Source: Flavobacterium panacagri (GTDB lineage: Bacteria > Bacteroidota > Bacteroidia > Flavobacteriales > Flavobacteriaceae). From it: a stretch of DNA of 64,000 bases. This document shows, piece by piece, positions 63,450 through 64,000 of this stretch. Every line of letters starts with the position of its first letter. Position 1 is the first letter of the stretch. A model generated the notes under the pieces. The model saw only the letters and a list, made by a program, of their open reading frames with translations. It was not told where the DNA came from and searched no databases. A program made the position numbers and the translations under genes. The stretch spans positions 4,216,001 to 4,280,000 of the forward strand of contig NZ_CP119766.1 in assembly GCF_030378165.1 (NCBI RefSeq). Reading direction: 5' to 3'.

Positions 63450-64000
63450 TTAGTGAGATACTTGAAGGTCATAGATTTTAACTTTAGCAAATGTATTTGG
63501 ATTAGTAGATTGGAAATAATTTCCCGCTTTGAAATAATTCTCAAAAACGCCCCATTTTTTAATATTAATATCTTCGTAAACAAATGATTCAGAACCATTC
63601 ATAATTACTTCTAATCTTCCGTCAGATACTTTAATCTCTAGAGTGAATTTAGTATTGAAATCTATTTTTTCTTTAAAATCTCTTCCTTTATCATCAGTCC
63701 AAGCCTCTGCAGGAAGCATCTCTTTTAAGGATGCATTTTGATTTTTAAGTACCTTAGTTTTTACTCTTATTTTTCCCTGATCCCAGAAGATTTTCAAAAT
63801 CGGTGCCGCATTTTTATCTTTCTGACCGATTAAAGCTTGCTGGCTGTCTGTTAATATTCCATGAATCTGAGCGATAATCACTCTGCTGTATTTTCCGTCA
63901 GCTTCCTTTGAAACATCTTCTATGGCGTATGTTCCTTTGAAATAGCCACCTTGGGCAAAAGTCCAGTTTACATTTTTACTGCCAATTTCAATTGTTTCTC
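63450..64000 (-). CDS. Alginate lyase, polysaccharide lyase family 7 (partial, N-terminus beyond window)
   Basis: PL7 lyases cut alginate by beta-elimination. The minus-strand frame is open from 64000 to the stop at 63450. The visible 183 codons read ...TIEIGSKNVNWTFAQGGYFK..., then KYSRVIIAQIHG with the catalytic QIH motif, and near the end VFENYFKAGNYFQS, the YFKAGxYxQ motif of the family. The catalytic histidine and tyrosine are therefore both present. The third motif (R-x-E-L/R) and any signal peptide lie outside the window. It is the gene that identifies this locus as an alginate utilisation locus. Confidence 0.9.
   Translation of the reverse strand, partial: ETIEIGSKNVNWTFAQGGYFKGTYAIEDVSKEADGKYSRVIIAQIHGILTDSQQALIGQKDKNAAPILKIFWDQGKIRVKTKVLKNQNASLKEMLPAEAWTDDKGRDFKEKIDFNTKFTLEIKVSDGRLEVIMNGSESFVYEDINIKKWGVFENYFKAGNYFQSTNPNTFAKVKIYDLQVSH

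Overview
The window is AT-rich DNA from a Bacteroidota bacterium, most likely a Flavobacterium. The evidence is two SusC/SusD pairs, a hybrid two-component sensor with a Reg_prop/Y_Y_Y periplasmic part, a type IX secretion C-terminal domain, lipoproteins with acidic residues after the cysteine, TAnnTTTG-type -7 promoter elements, and the near absence of Shine-Dalgarno sites. No rRNA, tRNA, CRISPR array, prophage or transposase gene was seen.

Layout. (1) 1-9.1 kb: the C-terminal part of a MscS-type channel, then a plus-strand low-oxygen block: nadA, nadB, ric (Fe-S/di-iron repair), nrdD, a separate 55-residue glycyl-radical ORF, nrdG and a CopD-like membrane protein. An FNR/CRP-type palindrome sits before nadA. 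(2) 9.1-13.7 kb: small hypotheticals, a TIM-barrel protein, an isochorismatase-like hydrolase and a GH97 glycosidase. (3) 13.9-19.2 kb: a sucrose module of fructokinase, a fused sucrose-phosphate synthase/phosphatase and a GH32-like enzyme. (4) 19.5-24.1 kb: PPC-domain protein, Crp/Fnr regulator, CPBP protease, a hypothetical, and a LysR regulator divergent from an uncharacterised gene with a shared operator. (5) 24.4-51.6 kb, minus strand: a pectin utilisation locus with HTCS regulator, surface lipoprotein, SusC, SusD, a DUF4957/DUF5123-type surface lipoprotein, GH105, GH28, two CE8 pectinesterases (one inside a 2428-residue CE8+PL1 secreted protein), an alpha/beta-hydrolase esterase, a CE12 acetylesterase and a terminal lipoprotein. 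A GH3 enzyme lies next to it on the plus strand. (6) 54.6-64 kb: an alginate locus with FadR-type GntR regulator, SusC, SusD, a DEH-reductase-like SDR, a hexuronate-type MFS transporter and a PL7 alginate lyase cut by the window end.

How the genes work together. The pectin locus should de-esterify, cleave and import homogalacturonan and rhamnogalacturonan pieces. The alginate locus should do the same for alginate, and both feed unsaturated uronates toward 2-keto-3-deoxygluconate. NadA and NrdD/NrdG carry oxygen-sensitive centres, which fits the Fe-S repair protein between them.

The intergenic DNA is packed with palindromic elements. One family, with CACATAG-type terminal inverted repeats, occurs seven times, and four of those copies lie between 17.4 and 22.1 kb. 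Some copies carry other repeats nested in their centres. At least five other palindrome families are present. The best candidates for something under-described are the split NrdD, this nested repeat system, and the giant two-enzyme pectinase.
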